A stretch of DNA of 33,482 bases from Providencia sp. (lineage in GTDB: Bacteria > Pseudomonadota > Gammaproteobacteria > Enterobacterales > Enterobacteriaceae). The stretch is taken from the NCBI RefSeq assembly GCF_003533305.1, contig NZ_DOEH01000029.1, positions 1-33,482 on the forward strand, read 5' to 3'. Under the pieces are notes generated by a model that saw only the letters and a list, made by a program, of their open reading frames with translations, ran no database searches and had not been told where the DNA came from. The stretch's first letter is position 1. Each line of letters opens with the position of its first letter. Of this stretch, positions 8,815-19,301 are shown piece by piece. Position numbers and translations under genes: made by a program.

Positions 8815-9594
8815 ATGGATGAGTACGCTGAATTATTAGCGCCGATCAGGCACTTTTTGCACTGTGAAACGCCTGACTCATGGGTGTTTAAAGCTAGCCG
8901 TCCCGAAAACTTACCCATTATTTTAAAAGATCATCTTTTATGTGAGCTTAAAGCAGCCCAGAGTGCGATGTTTTTAATTCGAAAATATGCGGTAGATAAA
9001 GATAGCGCTGCTATATTACTTGAATGGTTCAAACCTTATGAATCATTTGCTTATGATAAAATTGGTAACATTGATACATTAAGAAATAAAAACCAGATCT
9101 CAAAACAAATACTCGCAAGAAAGCAGTCGGCCTATAGCCAAGATCTGATTGATAAAATGGTATTATTAATTAAAGAAGAATTACATCACTTTTACCAAGT
9201 GTTGGAGATAATGCATGAACGAAATATTCCCTATGACGGCATAACCGCTGGACGTTATGCTAAAGGGTTATTTAGTCATATTAGTCCCCATGACCCAAGT
9301 ACATTGGTTGATAAACTAATTATTGGTGCCTATATAGAAGCTCGATCCTGTGAACGATTTGCAAAATTAGCCCCATTTTTAGATGAGAAGCTCGCTGATT
9401 TTTATACTTCGTTATTGCGCTCAGAAGCACGCCATTACCAAGATTATTTACAATTAGCTCAATTAATTAATAAGCAGGATATTACTGAGCGAGTGCATTA
9501 TTTCGGAGTTATCGAAGCAGAGTTAATTTCGACACCTGATAGTGACTTTAAATTTCACAGTGGTGTGCCTATTGATATTAATATCGGAAATTAG
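8815..9594 (+). CDS. miaE: tRNA-(ms2io6A37) hydroxylase MiaE
   Basis: The 259-residue protein resembles MiaE, the non-haem diiron monooxygenase that hydroxylates 2-methylthio-N6-isopentenyl-adenosine at position 37 of tRNAs reading U-starting codons. Ferritin-like helices carry likely iron ligands: Glu44 (LLCELKAAQ), Glu122/His125 (KEELHHFYQ), Glu175 (GAYIEARSCERFAKLAP) and Glu204/His207 (LRSEARHYQDYL). The ligand assignment is mine, by pattern. The start lies one base after the mutS stop, with AAAGGA inside mutS ~14 bases upstream, so it is probably translated by coupling from the mutS message. It ends at a shared terminator facing rpoS. Confidence 0.5.
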   Translation: MDEYAELLAPIRHFLHCETPDSWVFKASRPENLPIILKDHLLCELKAAQSAMFLIRKYAVDKDSAAILLEWFKPYESFAYDKIGNIDTLRNKNQISKQILARKQSAYSQDLIDKMVLLIKEELHHFYQVLEIMHERNIPYDGITAGRYAKGLFSHISPHDPSTLVDKLIIGAYIEARSCERFAKLAPFLDEKLADFYTSLLRSEARHYQDYLQLAQLINKQDITERVHYFGVIEAELISTPDSDFKFHSGVPIDINIGN

Positions 9595-9632
9595 GCAATA
9601 AAATAAGTAAGATAAAGTAATTAAGTAAAAAT

Positions 9633-9669
9633 AAGTCCCCGCAGTTAATATAACAACGGGGACTTTTAA
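9633..9669. terminator. Bidirectional terminator between miaE and rpoS
   Basis: A 9-bp perfect stem AAGTCCCCG (9633-9641)/CGGGGACTT (9657-9665) has a 15-base loop, T-rich DNA after it on the plus strand and ATTTTTAC after it on the minus strand. It ends both converging units. Confidence 0.5.
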
Positions 9670-9684
9670 TTTCTAAAAAGCATC

Positions 9685-10671
9685 CTACAAATTGAATAAT
9701 GATTCCAATGTTAATTCTTCATTATGCAATATGTCTTTCAGACGCCTTAAACCTTCAACCTGAATTTGTCGAACTCTTTCACGAGTGAGCCCAATTTCGC
9801 GCCCAACCTCTTCTAAAGTTTCAGCTTCATAACCTAAAAGCCCAAAACGACGTGCTAAAACTTCTCGCTGTTTTGGATTCAGTTCAAATAACCATTTAAC
9901 AATATTATCTTTTAAATCATTGTCTTGAATTGTATTTTCTGGACCGGAGTCATTTTCATCAGATAAAATCTCAAGCAACGACTTTTCTGAATCCCCTGCA
10001 ACTGGCGTATCAACCGAGGTGATACGTTCATTCAGACGCAACATACGGCTAACGTCTTCAACAGGTTTATCTAGCTGCTGTGCGATTTCCTCAGGACTCG
10101 GTTCATGATCTAACTTTTGAGCTAATTCACGAGCAGTTCGAAGGTAAATATTAAGTTCTTTTACGATATGAATTGGAAGACGAATAGTTCGGGTTTGATT
10201 CATGATCGCACGCTCGATGGTTTGACGTATCCACCAAGTTGCATAAGTCGAAAAACGAAATCCCTTTTCTGGATCGAATTTTTCGACAGCACGTATCAAC
10301 CCAAGATTCCCTTCCTCAATCAAATCAAGTAAGGCAAGTCCTCGGTTATTATAACGACGAGATATTTTTACAACTAAACGAAGATTACTTTCTATCATAC
10401 GCTGACGTGATGGAATATCACCGTGTAAGGCCCTTCGGGCATAGAAAACCTCTTCCTCAGCTGTCAAGAGCGGAGAGAATCCAATTTCACTGAGATAAAT
10501 TTGGGTCGCATCCAAAACACGTAGAGTCGTGCTCTGGTGTAAATCCATTTCATCTTCTAGCTCAGAAATCAGATCCTCTTCTTTAAACTGACTCTCGTCA
10601 AAAGCATCATCCGCATTACTTTCATCGAGGTCATTGTATAACTCGTTAACTTTCAGTGAACTTTGGCTCAT
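9685..10671 (-). CDS. rpoS: RNA polymerase sigma factor RpoS (sigma-38)
   Basis: The protein has 328 residues (330 in E. coli). It directs transcription in stationary phase and under general stress. After an acidic N-terminus (region 1.1), region 1.2 is [21 protein letters not shown] and region 2 contains [25 protein letters not shown] and the -10-recognising [16 protein letters not shown]. Region 3 follows, and region 4 has the helix-turn-helix [19 protein letters not shown]. Lys171 in PIHIVKELN corresponds to E. coli Lys173, the contact for RssB-directed ClpXP degradation, so regulated proteolysis is probably kept. AGGAG lies seven bases before ATG 10671. As in relatives, the main promoter is expected inside nlpD, 55 bases upstream, giving a long structured leader controlled by Hfq and small RNAs; that leader is inferred, not mapped. 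Confidence 0.5.
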   Translation of the reverse strand: MSQSSLKVNELYNDLDESNADDAFDESQFKEEDLISELEDEMDLHQSTTLRVLDATQIYLSEIGFSPLLTAEEEVFYARRALHGDIPSRQRMIESNLRLVVKISRRYNNRGLALLDLIEEGNLGLIRAVEKFDPEKGFRFSTYATWWIRQTIERAIMNQTRTIRLPIHIVKELNIYLRTARELAQKLDHEPSPEEIAQQLDKPVEDVSRMLRLNERITSVDTPVAGDSEKSLLEILSDENDSGPENTIQDNDLKDNIVKWLFELNPKQREVLARRFGLLGYEAETLEEVGREIGLTRERVRQIQVEGLRRLKDILHNEELTLESLFNL

Positions 10672-10725
10672 CAGTGACTCCTACCCTAGATAATGCGGAC
10701 AGAATGTCAAAGCACTCTGCCCAGT

Positions 10726-11790
10726 TTATCGTTGCGGTAAGTAACGCAACGGGTTTACTGATTTTCCCTTGTAACGAATTTCAAAATGTAATCTGACTGA
10801 GCTTGTGCCAGTACTACCCATCGTCGCTATTTTTTGACCCTCAGTAACATCCTGTTGATCGCGCACCAGCAACGTATCGTTATGTGCGTAAGCACTTAAG
10901 TAGTCATCGTTATGCTTTATTATTATGAGATTTCCATATCCACGCAGTGCATTACCTGCATAAACGACTTTTCCTGGAGCAGAAGCAAGAACAGCTTGAC
11001 CACGAGAACCTGCGATATCGACGCCCTTATTCCCGCCTTGTGCATCAGAGAAACCTTCAATCATTTTCCCATCAGCCGGCCAACGCCATTTTATTGACGA
11101 ATTATTAGTGCTACTTGCTGCTGTTGAAGCAGTAGTCGTCGTGTTATTTGTTGTCGTTGAAACTTGCGTTGCAGGTTTCTTATTATTCGGCAACATTTTA
11201 CCTGAAGTTTGACCACCACTATTTTCAGGATACTCATTAGTTGTTCGAAGATCAACCGCTTGCTGATGACTATTTGATGAATTTGAGGCGATTTGAGTGT
11301 TCGAGTTCACATTTGTGTTACCAATATTGATAACTTGCCCGACATTCAAACTATAAGGCTCTGCAATACCGTTTTTAGATGCTAACTCTCGGAAATCATT
11401 ACCAGTTATATAAGCGATGTAAAATAAAGTATCACCGCGCTGAACGGTATAGCTATTACCGTTATAACTTCCTTTAGGAATACTGCCATAATCACGGTTA
11501 TAGACAATGCGTCCATCAGTCGAGGTATTGATTTGGCTTGATGCCCTATTAACTGATTGAGTATTGCTCGACAGATTAGGTCGAGAAGAAGGCATTGCCG
11601 TACTCATACCCGTGTTCGACGTCGTATTAACGCTCGTTCTTTGAGCGGTCTGTTGGCTAGATTGCCCGTCATTCACACTCGAAATTGGCGCAGCAGTATG
11701 ATATGGGGTTGAACACCCAGCTAATAAAACTCCACTAAATGAAAAGATCACTGCCCATCGAGCTCTGCTTATAGGGCTAACAATTTTCAT
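10726..11790 (-). CDS. nlpD: Murein hydrolase activator NlpD, lipoprotein
   Basis: The 354-residue lipoprotein activates the amidase AmiC during septum splitting. The signal peptide [18 protein letters not shown] leads to the lipobox LLAGC with Cys26 as lipidation site. A low-complexity Ser/Thr/Asn/Gln linker precedes a LysM domain at ~112-156 ([16 protein letters not shown] to LNVGQVINI), a second Thr/Asn-rich linker ([16 protein letters not shown]), and a C-terminal M23/LytM domain at ~237-354. That domain is degenerate: the metal-ligand motif reads GVDIAG and only LHFEIR keeps a histidine, as expected for a non-catalytic activator. An in-frame ATG at 11826 would put 12 residues before the signal peptide and lacks a ribosome site; GGGAG seven bases before ATG 11790 decides the start. 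It is followed by rpoS. Confidence 0.5.
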   Translation of the reverse strand: MKIVSPISRARWAVIFSFSGVLLAGCSTPYHTAAPISSVNDGQSSQQTAQRTSVNTTSNTGMSTAMPSSRPNLSSNTQSVNRASSQINTSTDGRIVYNRDYGSIPKGSYNGNSYTVQRGDTLFYIAYITGNDFRELASKNGIAEPYSLNVGQVINIGNTNVNSNTQIASNSSNSHQQAVDLRTTNEYPENSGGQTSGKMLPNNKKPATQVSTTTNNTTTTASTAASSTNNSSIKWRWPADGKMIEGFSDAQGGNKGVDIAGSRGQAVLASAPGKVVYAGNALRGYGNLIIIKHNDDYLSAYAHNDTLLVRDQQDVTEGQKIATMGSTGTSSVRLHFEIRYKGKSVNPLRYLPQR

Positions 11791-12090
11791 GCATCTTCTC
11801 CCAAGAAGAAAAATCTGATGTGACATTTAAGCTCATGTCAGCAGCATAGAGATTCTTAAAATATTTTGCTTATTAAAGCAGAAATACAAAATAATGAACA
11901 AGTTAAATATATCAAAAATATAACAATTTGAGATTATGACTCAATAATTTAGCCAAATAGTTCAATTTAAGACAGCTAAAGTAGCATATTTAGACTAGTT
12001 TTGCTGCTGATGTGAGTTTGTTTAACTTTTAGGATTACTTTTTTTCGAGTTAAACCTAAAAATACGACAAACCCAAATAATGAGGATACG
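11791..12090 (-). other. nlpD upstream region with pseudoknot-like repeats
   Basis: These 300 bases between the pcm stop and nlpD hold no gene. They must contain the nlpD promoter and any pcm terminator. On the plus strand, GTTTAACT (12020-12027) and TTTTAGG (12027-12033) are followed in the same order by their complements AGTTAAAC (12048-12055) and CCTAAAA (12055-12061). That ABA'B' order suits an H-type pseudoknot, not a simple terminator hairpin. The rest is AT-rich. Confidence 0.5.
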
Positions 12091-12717
12091 CTAGATTAAA
12101 TCGCCAGCGATAAGAGGAACGAAACGTACTTTTTCAATCACATTACTGTGATAATCATTTCCGCGACGTGTAATCAATTTTAAAGCTTGCTCTTTATCGC
12201 CTACCGGTAAAACTAAACGACCACCGTCTTTCAGCTGATTTAGCAATAATTTAGGAATTTCATTCGGTGCAGCCGTTACAATAATGGCATCAAAAGGGCC
12301 TTTGGATTGCCATCCTTCCCACCCATCACCATGACGAGTCGAAACATTATGCAAATCAAGCTGTTTTAAACGACGCTTAGCCGTCCATTGTAAGCTTTTA
12401 ACACGCTCAACAGAAAATACATGGTGGGCTAAATGCGCAAGTACGGCGGTTTGATATCCTGACCCAGTCCCAATTTCAAGCACTTGATCATTAGGCATTA
12501 ATGCAAGTAATGCCGTCATTTTCGCAACAATATAAGGTTGAGAAATAGTTTGTCCATGACCAATAGGTAATGGAATATTATCATAGGCTTTATGAGATAG
12601 AGCTTCATCAACAAACCGTTCACGAGGAACTTGTGATATCGCATCTAATAGGCGCTCATCGTGAATTCCCTGTTGGCGCAGTTGTGCCAAAAGATCTTTC
12701 ATGAGCCCTGTTTTCAT
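12091..12717 (-). CDS. pcm: Protein-L-isoaspartate O-methyltransferase
   Basis: The 208 residues equal the E. coli length. It methylates abnormal L-isoaspartyl residues with S-adenosylmethionine so that aged proteins can be repaired. Substrate-side motifs are VPRERFV and [16 protein letters not shown], and the Rossmann SAM site is [17 protein letters not shown], followed by [14 protein letters not shown] and [10 protein letters not shown]. The frame is open ten codons upstream, but ATG 12717, overlapping the surE stop by four bases (ATGA), fits homologues. pcm closes the long minus-strand operon; nlpD follows after 300 bases. Confidence 0.5.
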   Translation of the reverse strand: MKTGLMKDLLAQLRQQGIHDERLLDAISQVPRERFVDEALSHKAYDNIPLPIGHGQTISQPYIVAKMTALLALMPNDQVLEIGTGSGYQTAVLAHLAHHVFSVERVKSLQWTAKRRLKQLDLHNVSTRHGDGWEGWQSKGPFDAIIVTAAPNEIPKLLLNQLKDGGRLVLPVGDKEQALKLITRRGNDYHSNVIEKVRFVPLIAGDLI

Positions 12718-13475
12718 TTTACCGTCACTCCTGATTTTCCCAGCCACTCTTCAATTAACGAATGCGCCTTATATGCCGTCAAATCGACTTGCAGTGGTGT
12801 GATTGAAACATAACCCTGTTGTACCGCTTCAAAGTCAGTACCCGGCCCTGCATCTCGAATTTCGCCAACAGGCCCCAGCCAATAGAGCATGTTACCTTTT
12901 GGATCTTCAAGATTATACACTTCTGATGCTGCATGGCGACTACCACAATGCGTCACTTTTATACCCTTAATCTCGTCATAAGGCACATCAGGTACATTAA
13001 TATTGAGAATATTGCCCGCACGCAACGGATTTTTCTGCAACATGGCTAAAATATCACAAGTGACTTTAGCGGCAGTTTCATAATGAATTTCACCATCTAA
13101 CGAAACCGCAATAGAAGGCAATCCTAAATGACGCCCTTCCGTTGCCGCTGCCACCGTTCCCGAGTAAATAACATCATCGCCCAAATTAGGGCCACAGTTA
13201 ATACCTGAAACCACAATGTCAGGTCGAGGGCGAACCACTTTATTCACACCAATATAAACGCAATCTGTTGGTGTTCCGTCTAAAACAGAAAGATCCCCAT
13301 TGCTTAAGGTTTGAATTTTAAGTGGTTTATCTAATGTCAATGCATTAGATGCACCGCTACGATTGCGATCAGGGGCGATCACCTGAACATGATAATGTTG
13401 ACGTAGCGCCGCCGCTAATGTTTGAATTCCTGGTGCAGTAACACCGTCGTCATTACTCAATAAAATCTTTAGCAT
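12714..13475 (-). CDS. surE: 5'/3'-nucleotidase SurE
   Basis: The 253-residue protein dephosphorylates nucleoside 5'- and 3'-monophosphates and short polyphosphate with a divalent metal. The metal site is visible in ILLSNDDG (Asp9, Asp10), in [14 protein letters not shown] (Ser) and in [21 protein letters not shown] (Asn). GTG at 13481 is in frame, but AGGA sits only two bases before it and eight before ATG 13475, so ATG 13475 is used. The gene begins 23 bases inside truD and its stop overlaps pcm, so expression is tied to both neighbours. Confidence 0.5.
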   Translation of the reverse strand: MLKILLSNDDGVTAPGIQTLAAALRQHYHVQVIAPDRNRSGASNALTLDKPLKIQTLSNGDLSVLDGTPTDCVYIGVNKVVRPRPDIVVSGINCGPNLGDDVIYSGTVAAATEGRHLGLPSIAVSLDGEIHYETAAKVTCDILAMLQKNPLRAGNILNINVPDVPYDEIKGIKVTHCGSRHAASEVYNLEDPKGNMLYWLGPVGEIRDAGPGTDFEAVQQGYVSITPLQVDLTAYKAHSLIEEWLGKSGVTVK

Positions 13476-14511
13476 CAACACTGTCCTGATTGTCCTGACT
13501 GATAATTTCTCGCACTAAACTGGTTGCAAAACTGCCTGAATTTAGGAAAAAGTGCAATTTCAGCGTTGAGTCATCCAGCCATTCCCACTGTAAATTTTGT
13601 GGTTTTATGATTATGGCTCTTCTTGCGGGAGATACACGCTCACTTTTCATCAGTGCAAGAAAAGGCTGATAATTTTCCAAACACTGAGTTTCAAATGCTA
13701 AGGCATCATCCTGCGTACCCAACTCGCCATCACCGGGTAGTGGTGCGGTGACACTGAGCTCAGATGATAACAAGCGTGCTTGAAGTGCCGGCAGTTCATC
13801 AGCGGTTGCAACAAACCAACTTCCTCGCCCTGTTAGCTGTAAAGCATCGCCTAATAATGCCTGCTGAGCAGTATTATTCTCAATACGTTCACTTGCAATA
13901 TAATTAAACATTGCACTACGCGCAGCAGATAAATAAAAGCTACGTTTACTCCGTTCGCGAACCTGAATCTCTTGGTTTGCCCAACGAAGTGCTTGAATTA
14001 AATTTTGGCCACCACGACCAAAACGCTGTTCGCCAAAATAATTAGGAACACCTAATGAGGCGATTTTTTGTAGGCGTTGTTCAACATCATCAGGCACCGA
14101 AATATTGCGCAGCGTTATTTCAAACTGGTTTCCTTTCAAGGTACCAATACGCAATTTTCTTTTTTGCCTTGTTGTTGCAAGTACTCGGCAACCTTCTAGC
14201 TGCCACACAGAAAAGTCAGGCGTTTCTTTACCTGGCATTTGTAAACAAAACCATTGTTCAGTCACTGCATGCCTATCTTTTAGGCCGGCATAGCTAACTG
14301 ATTTAGCAGAAATTTTAGCAAACTTTGCCAATTGCTCTGCAACAAAAGAGGTATTACAGCCGATTTTTTCGACGCGAACCATCACATGCTCGCCATCGCC
14401 ATCAAGCTCAAAACCTAAATCTTCTTTTACAATAAAATCTTCAGGAATACTTTTCAGTGTACCTAAAGAAAGTGGTTTACCATGCAGGTACTGTACATTC
14501 ATGAGTGTCAT
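13453..14511 (-). CDS. truD: tRNA pseudouridine(13) synthase TruD
   Basis: The 352-residue enzyme converts U13 of tRNA-Glu to pseudouridine. The N-terminus reads [23 protein letters not shown] as in the family, and the catalytic aspartate is Asp79 in [14 protein letters not shown]. Further family blocks are [31 protein letters not shown] and GRGSWFVA, and the C-terminus [12 protein letters not shown] closes the domain. ATG 14511 is taken as the start; ATG 14502, three codons in, is equally possible because neither has a strong Shine-Dalgarno. The first 35 bases overlap ispF, so translation is probably coupled. Confidence 0.5.
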   Translation of the reverse strand: MTLMNVQYLHGKPLSLGTLKSIPEDFIVKEDLGFELDGDGEHVMVRVEKIGCNTSFVAEQLAKFAKISAKSVSYAGLKDRHAVTEQWFCLQMPGKETPDFSVWQLEGCRVLATTRQKRKLRIGTLKGNQFEITLRNISVPDDVEQRLQKIASLGVPNYFGEQRFGRGGQNLIQALRWANQEIQVRERSKRSFYLSAARSAMFNYIASERIENNTAQQALLGDALQLTGRGSWFVATADELPALQARLLSSELSVTAPLPGDGELGTQDDALAFETQCLENYQPFLALMKSERVSPARRAIIIKPQNLQWEWLDDSTLKLHFFLNSGSFATSLVREIISQDNQDSVDAKDFIE

Positions 14512-14989
14512 TACTGTTGTCTTTAACTAATAAAACGACTGCCGCACAAGCAATCCCTTCTTTACGACCCACAAAACCAAGTTGCTCTGTTGTGGTCGCT
14601 TTGACGTTAACATCGTCCATGTGGCATTCAAGATCTTCAGCGATATTGACCCGCATCTGTGGAATATGTGGCAACATTTTAGGTGCTTGAGCCATAATTG
14701 TAATGTCAATATTGCCAATGCTATAACCTTTTTCACGAACCCGGCGAAATGCTTCTCTCAATAGTACACGGCTATCAGCCCCTTTATAAGCAGGGTCAGT
14801 ATCTGGAAATAATTTTCCAATATCGCCAAGTGCTGCGGCACCTAGAATAGCGTCAGTCGCGGCGTGTAATACAACATCACCATCAGAATGTGCAAGTAGG
14901 CCTTGCTCATAAGGTACACGAACACCAGCGATAATAATCGGACCTTCACCACCAAATTTGTGCACATCAAAACCGTGTCCAATTCTCAT
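14477..14989 (-). CDS. ispF: 2-C-methyl-D-erythritol 2,4-cyclodiphosphate synthase
   Basis: This is the fifth enzyme of the MEP isoprenoid pathway; it cyclises CDP-ME 2-phosphate. Zinc ligands Asp8, His10 ([11 protein letters not shown]) and His42 ([17 protein letters not shown]) are present, as is the [19 protein letters not shown] loop. [20 protein letters not shown] closes the family domain. It is 170 residues long, about ten more than E. coli IspF, because the C-terminal tail ([11 protein letters not shown]) runs 35 bases into truD. AAGGA lies 6-7 bases before the start. It follows ispD by 13 bases, keeping the two MEP steps together. Confidence 0.5.
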   Translation of the reverse strand: MRIGHGFDVHKFGGEGPIIIAGVRVPYEQGLLAHSDGDVVLHAATDAILGAAALGDIGKLFPDTDPAYKGADSRVLLREAFRRVREKGYSIGNIDITIMAQAPKMLPHIPQMRVNIAEDLECHMDDVNVKATTTEQLGFVGRKEGIACAAVVLLVKDNSNDTHECTVPAW

Positions 14990-15002
14990 TTTCTTTTCCT
15001 TA

Positions 15003-15728
15003 TTATTTAATTCTTGAAAGATAAAATTCCGCCAGCGCTAAATCTTCAGGTTGCGTTATTTTTAAATTATCCGCTCTCCCTACTACCAATTTAGGCTGAT
15101 AACCACAATATTCGAGCGCAGAAGCTTCATCAGTTATGATCGTTTTTTCTTTCAAGGCCTTGCTTAGACAGTCACGTAACAACAACAACGGAAAAAATTG
15201 TGGCGTCAATGCATGCCAAAGTGCTTCACGCTCAACAGTATGATCAATAAGCTGATCAATTTTCACACTTCGCTTCATCGTATCGCGAACAGGTGCTGCG
15301 AGTATGCCACCACAGCAATCTTTGTTAGTTGCTAATTGAATAATTTGGTTCAAATCATCTTGATGAAGACAAGGGCGAGCTGCATCATGTACTAACACCC
15401 AGCTATTGAGATAATCTGCATTTTTTGCTAGAAAATCTAAACCTGCCAGAACCGAATCCGCCCTTTCTTTACCACCAATAACCGTGATAATACGAGCCTC
15501 TTTTGCGATTTCAAGTTGCTGAAAACAATCATCTTCAGCACTCAGCACGACAATAATACATTGAATTAAAGGATTTAATAGCAGCGCATTAATCGTATGC
15601 TCAATAATTGTTTTACCTGCTATCTGCAAATATTGTTTAGGACAATCAGCATTCATCCGGCTACCGATACCCGCAGCAGGAATTAACGCGACAATGGGTG
15701 AGGCACCATGAGTTGTTGGATTTATCAT
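15003..15728 (-). CDS. ispD: 2-C-methyl-D-erythritol 4-phosphate cytidylyltransferase
   Basis: This enzyme transfers CMP to MEP in isoprenoid synthesis. The nucleotide-binding start [12 protein letters not shown] with CPKQYLQI is canonical. [25 protein letters not shown] and [14 protein letters not shown] follow, then [22 protein letters not shown] and [18 protein letters not shown]. It has 241 residues, compared with 236 in E. coli. ATG 15728 has no recognisable Shine-Dalgarno, which is odd for a gene 74 bases behind ftsB; low initiation or a later start near the PAAG motif cannot be excluded, but only six residues of family alignment precede it. Confidence 0.5.
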   Translation of the reverse strand: MINPTTHGASPIVALIPAAGIGSRMNADCPKQYLQIAGKTIIEHTINALLLNPLIQCIIVVLSAEDDCFQQLEIAKEARIITVIGGKERADSVLAGLDFLAKNADYLNSWVLVHDAARPCLHQDDLNQIIQLATNKDCCGGILAAPVRDTMKRSVKIDQLIDHTVEREALWHALTPQFFPLLLLRDCLSKALKEKTIITDEASALEYCGYQPKLVVGRADNLKITQPEDLALAEFYLSRIK

Positions 15729-15802
15729 TATTTATTTGAGTCTTACATCAGAAATTATTAGGCTAATGGGTATAGTTACAGGTAATACAATCTGGTATCA
15801 GG

Positions 15803-16099
15803 TCACTGGGATGAATTCTGGTTATTATTTTCTTTGACCATTCGATAGAATGATTCCCCAGGTTTTAACATACCTAATTCGCTTCGGGCTCGTTCTTCTA
15901 TTGCATCTTGACCATCATTCAAATCATTGATTTCAGCAAATAGCTGCTCATTACGCATTTTTAGGCGTGAATTAACGATTTCTTGAGCGGCGACATCATC
16001 TTTGACGCGAACATAATCATGTATGCCATTTTTTCCTAGCCATAAGGAATACTGTAACCATGCTAATATTGCGATTAACAGTAACGTTAATTTGCCCAT
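15803..16099 (-). CDS. ftsB: Cell division protein FtsB
   Basis: The 98-residue bitopic inner-membrane protein belongs to the FtsQLB divisome complex. Residues ~3-21 ([18 protein letters not shown]) form the membrane helix. After [11 protein letters not shown] there is a periplasmic coiled coil (roughly 30-65) rich in Val, Asn, Leu and Glu ([17 protein letters not shown]), then [21 protein letters not shown], the conserved tail that meets FtsL and FtsQ. GGGGG five bases upstream supports the start. It heads the ispD-ispF-truD-surE-pcm block; its promoter must be in the 158 bases behind cysC. Confidence 0.5.
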   Translation of the reverse strand: MGKLTLLLIAILAWLQYSLWLGKNGIHDYVRVKDDVAAQEIVNSRLKMRNEQLFAEINDLNDGQDAIEERARSELGMLKPGESFYRMVKENNNQNSSQ

Positions 16100-16258
16100 C
16101 TTGCCCCCTAAAATGATTTGCTAATCATCCCATAACTGAGCCCATGACGCTACTGTGATACAAATATTGTGGTAAAAAGTCAGAATAATTCAGGTAAGAA
16201 TAGGTTATATATCATCCAATTTTATAATTAAATAAAAAAAGATGATATTTTTGCCCAA

Positions 16259-16870
16259 TCAATAGGTGGCTTGAATGATATTTTTACGAACGAGTAAATC
16301 CACTATTTGAGAAACAGAATCGATAACTGGGTTCAGTCCATCTATCTGTAATTCAGGATTTTCAGGCGTTTCATAGGGGGAATCAATACCAGTGAACTGC
16401 GTTATTTTTCCTTCTCTTGCCTGCTGATATAAACCTTTAGGATCGCGCTGCTCACAAATTTCAATAGGGGTAGCAACATGCAATTCAAAAAATTGGTCTT
16501 GTTCGAATAAATCACGTACTTTTTGCCGATCAGCCTGATAAGGTGAAATAAATGCAGTAGCAACAACTAAACCTGCATCTACCATCAACTTTGCCACCTC
16601 ACCTATCCTTCGAATATTTTCTTGTCTATCTGACTCACTAAAACCCAAATCGCCACATAATCCATGACGAATATTATCACCATCAAGTAAATAGGTTTTC
16701 ACACCCATTAATGCTAATTGATGCTCAACAGCACCGGCGAGTGTTGATTTTCCTGAGCCTGATAGACCGGTAAACCATAACACTGCGCCTTTGTGTCCAT
16801 TAGTAACCTCACGATGCTGGCGAGTCACAAGATGAGGATGCCAAACAATATTGTCATTTTTTTGTGTCAT
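16259..16870 (-). CDS. cysC: Adenylyl-sulfate (APS) kinase
   Basis: The protein phosphorylates APS to PAPS, the second activation step of sulfate. P-loop GLSGSGKST is at 35-43; Ser109 in [10 protein letters not shown] matches the phosphorylated residue of E. coli Cys[17 protein letters not shown] and [15 protein letters not shown] bind APS, and [14 protein letters not shown] and [14 protein letters not shown] form the lid. It has 203 residues, compared with 201 in E. coli. It starts five bases after the cysN stop and is the last gene of cysGDNC. A long-loop inverted repeat ATATCATC/GATGATAT (16209-16216, 16241-16248) follows but is not a convincing terminator. Confidence 0.5.
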   Translation of the reverse strand: MTQKNDNIVWHPHLVTRQHREVTNGHKGAVLWFTGLSGSGKSTLAGAVEHQLALMGVKTYLLDGDNIRHGLCGDLGFSESDRQENIRRIGEVAKLMVDAGLVVATAFISPYQADRQKVRDLFEQDQFFELHVATPIEICEQRDPKGLYQQAREGKITQFTGIDSPYETPENPELQIDGLNPVIDSVSQIVDLLVRKNIIQATY

Positions 16871-16875
16871 TGACG

Positions 16876-18318
16876 TTATTTCCCACCAAGTACATCACGC
16901 GCACCCCAATGCGGGAAATGTCGACGGATTAGCTGATTAAGTTCAATCTCAAACTCACTAAACGCACTTTTTTGTTCAAAGAATTGTGTTTGTGTATCGC
17001 GTACCAGACCGGCGCCCACCGTCACATTGGTTAAACGATCGATTAAAATCATCCCTCCCGTTTCGGCATTACGTTGATAGTTCTCCAACAATAGTGGTTC
17101 ATCAAATGAAAACTCGACTAAACCAATCCCATTTAACGGTAACTCTGTGGAAACCTTTTGAGTCAAATTATTCACATCCACTTGATATTGAATGTTTTCG
17201 ACTTTTGCACGGCTACGTTTCCCCGCGATTTTAATATCTAGTTGTTGCCCTTGTACTAAAGGTTGCTCAGACATCCAAACGACATCAATTAATGCGTGCT
17301 GAGTACTTTGCAAAGATTCATCTTCAGCCACAATTAAATCACCACGGCTAATATCAATTTCATCGTCAAGTACCAAAGTAATCGCTTCCCCCGGTACAGC
17401 AAAATCTTGTGTACCCGAAAATGTGACTATTTGTTTGATTTTGGAAATTGATCCTGCGGGTAATATTTTAACCTTTTGTCCAACACGCAAGATCCCCGAG
17501 GACAATGTACCGCTATAGCCTCTAAAATCTAAATTTGGTCGATTAACATATTGCACAGGGAAACGCAGAGCTTGTTCAGATGCATTTTGCTTCACTTGCA
17601 CAGTTTCTAAAATATCAAGTAACGTTTCCCCCTGATACCAAGGCAACCTATCACTTTTATCGACAATGTTATCGCCATCAAGAGCTGATATCGGTACAAA
17701 CCACACATCCAATTCTACAGGCAGCTCGGTGACAAATTTTTGATAGTCTTGTTTGATTTTTTCAAAAGCTTCTTGGCTGTAATCCACCAAATCCATCTTA
17801 TTCACTGCAACAATTAAATGGCGAATTCCGAGCAATGTACTAATAAAACTGTGACGACGAGTTTGCTCTTGTACTCCTTTTCGAGCATCGATCAACAAAA
17901 TAGAAAGTGAGCAAGTTGATGCACCTGTCGCCATATTGCGCGTATATTGCTCATGTCCTGGGGTATCGGCGATAATAAACTTACGTTTTTCTGTTGAAAA
18001 ATAGCGATAAGCCACATCAATAGTGATCCCTTGCTCACGTTCAGCCGCAAGACCATCCACTAGCAACGCTAAATCTAATTTTTCACCCTGAGTGCCAATA
18101 CGTTTACTGTCACTTTGCAGTACGGATAGCTGATCTTGATAAATTTGGCGGGTATCATGTAATAAGCGGCCTATGAGCGTGCTTTTACCATCATCCACAT
18201 TTCCACAGGTGAGAAATCGTAGTAAACCTTTTTGTTGTTGAGCGAGTAAATAAGCCTCAACACCACCTTGTAGTTCAATTTGTTGTGCAATAGATTCGTT
18301 ATAAGCAACTTGTGCCAT
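16876..18318 (-). CDS. cysN: Sulfate adenylyltransferase subunit 1 (GTPase)
   Basis: CysN is the EF-Tu-like GTPase whose GTP hydrolysis drives CysD to form APS from sulfate and ATP. G1 is GNVDDGKST (39-47), then [12 protein letters not shown] (switch I), [16 protein letters not shown] (G3), AVNKMDLVD (G4) and [11 protein letters not shown] (G5). Two beta-barrel domains follow ([18 protein letters not shown], and the C-terminal [22 protein letters not shown] in pieces). It has 480 residues against 475 in E. coli and no fused APS kinase, which is supplied by cysC next door. GGGAG seven bases upstream supports ATG 18318. The gap from cysD is 60 bases. Confidence 0.5.
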   Translation of the reverse strand: MAQVAYNESIAQQIELQGGVEAYLLAQQQKGLLRFLTCGNVDDGKSTLIGRLLHDTRQIYQDQLSVLQSDSKRIGTQGEKLDLALLVDGLAAEREQGITIDVAYRYFSTEKRKFIIADTPGHEQYTRNMATGASTCSLSILLIDARKGVQEQTRRHSFISTLLGIRHLIVAVNKMDLVDYSQEAFEKIKQDYQKFVTELPVELDVWFVPISALDGDNIVDKSDRLPWYQGETLLDILETVQVKQNASEQALRFPVQYVNRPNLDFRGYSGTLSSGILRVGQKVKILPAGSISKIKQIVTFSGTQDFAVPGEAITLVLDDEIDISRGDLIVAEDESLQSTQHALIDVVWMSEQPLVQGQQLDIKIAGKRSRAKVENIQYQVDVNNLTQKVSTELPLNGIGLVEFSFDEPLLLENYQRNAETGGMILIDRLTNVTVGAGLVRDTQTQFFEQKSAFSEFEIELNQLIRRHFPHWGARDVLGGK

Positions 18319-18378
18319 GATTTTGCTCCCTATTCCGTTGATAACTCAATGCCCGCAAAGACTAAATACGCTTGATCA

Positions 18379-19287
18379 TTAAAAGTACCCTTGGCGCTTT
18401 TTCAGCTCCATGGAAGCGGATTGGTCACTATCAATTAAACGCCCTTGGCGCTCACTTGTGGTTGAAATCAGCATTTCTTCAATAATTTCTGGCAGAGTTT
18501 GCGCATTTGACTCCACAGCTCCAGTGAGTGGCCAGCAGCCTAAAGTACGGAAACGTACTTTTTGCTTAGCGATCATTTCACCTGATTTCAAATCAATACG
18601 ATCGTCATCGACCATCAATAAAGCACCATCGCGTTCAATTACAGGGCGCTCTTTAGCGAAATATAAAGGAACAATATCGATATTTTCTAAATAGATATAT
18701 TGCCAAATATCCAGTTCTGTCCAATTAGACAATGGGAAAACGCGAATACTTTCCCCTTTATTAATTTGGCCATTATAGTTATGCCATAACTCAGGGCGCT
18801 GATTTTTAGGATCCCAACGATGAGACCTATCTCGAAACGAATAAATACGCTCTTTGGCTCGTGATTTTTCTTCATCACGACGCGCACCACCAAAAGCAGC
18901 ATCAAAACCGTATTTATCTAACGCTTGCTTCAACCCTTCCGTTTTCATGATATCAGTGTGCTTAGCACTACCGTGAATAAACGGGTTGATCCCCAATCTT
19001 TCCCCTTCCGGGTTACGGTGAATCAATAACTCAAAACCATATTTTCGCGCAGTCTCATCACGAAACTCATACATTTCACGAAATTTCCATCCTGTATCAA
19101 CGTGCAATAATGGAAAGGGTAGCTTGCCGGGATAAAAGGCTTTACGCGCTAAATGCAACATCACAGATGAGTCTTTACCTATCGAATAAAGCATCACTGG
19201 GTTAGCAAATTCTGCGGCAACTTCTCGAATAATATGAATACTTTCGGCTTCTAATTGCTGTAAATGTGTCAATCGTTTCTCGTTCAT
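18379..19287 (-). CDS. cysD: Sulfate adenylyltransferase subunit 2
   Basis: CysD is the catalytic ATP sulfurylase subunit and belongs to the PAPS-reductase-like PP-loop fold. The loop [18 protein letters not shown] is visible near the N-terminus. Family blocks follow: [54 protein letters not shown] and [14 protein letters not shown]. The frame is open 15 codons upstream to 19332, inside cysG, but AGGAGG five bases before ATG 19287 and the 302-residue result, identical to E. coli, set the start. The gene begins 14 bases after the cysG stop. Confidence 0.5.
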   Translation of the reverse strand: MNEKRLTHLQQLEAESIHIIREVAAEFANPVMLYSIGKDSSVMLHLARKAFYPGKLPFPLLHVDTGWKFREMYEFRDETARKYGFELLIHRNPEGERLGINPFIHGSAKHTDIMKTEGLKQALDKYGFDAAFGGARRDEEKSRAKERIYSFRDRSHRWDPKNQRPELWHNYNGQINKGESIRVFPLSNWTELDIWQYIYLENIDIVPLYFAKERPVIERDGALLMVDDDRIDLKSGEMIAKQKVRFRTLGCWPLTGAVESNAQTLPEIIEEMLISTTSERQGRLIDSDQSASMELKKRQGYF

Positions 19288-19301
19288 GATGGCCTCCTTA
19301 A

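Noticed and set aside
11791..11826. Longer NlpD start
   Set aside because: It would place 12 residues ahead of the lipoprotein signal peptide and has no Shine-Dalgarno.
16209..16248. Terminator behind cysC
   Set aside because: The 8-bp AT-rich stem has a 24-base loop and no proper U-tract on the cysC strand.
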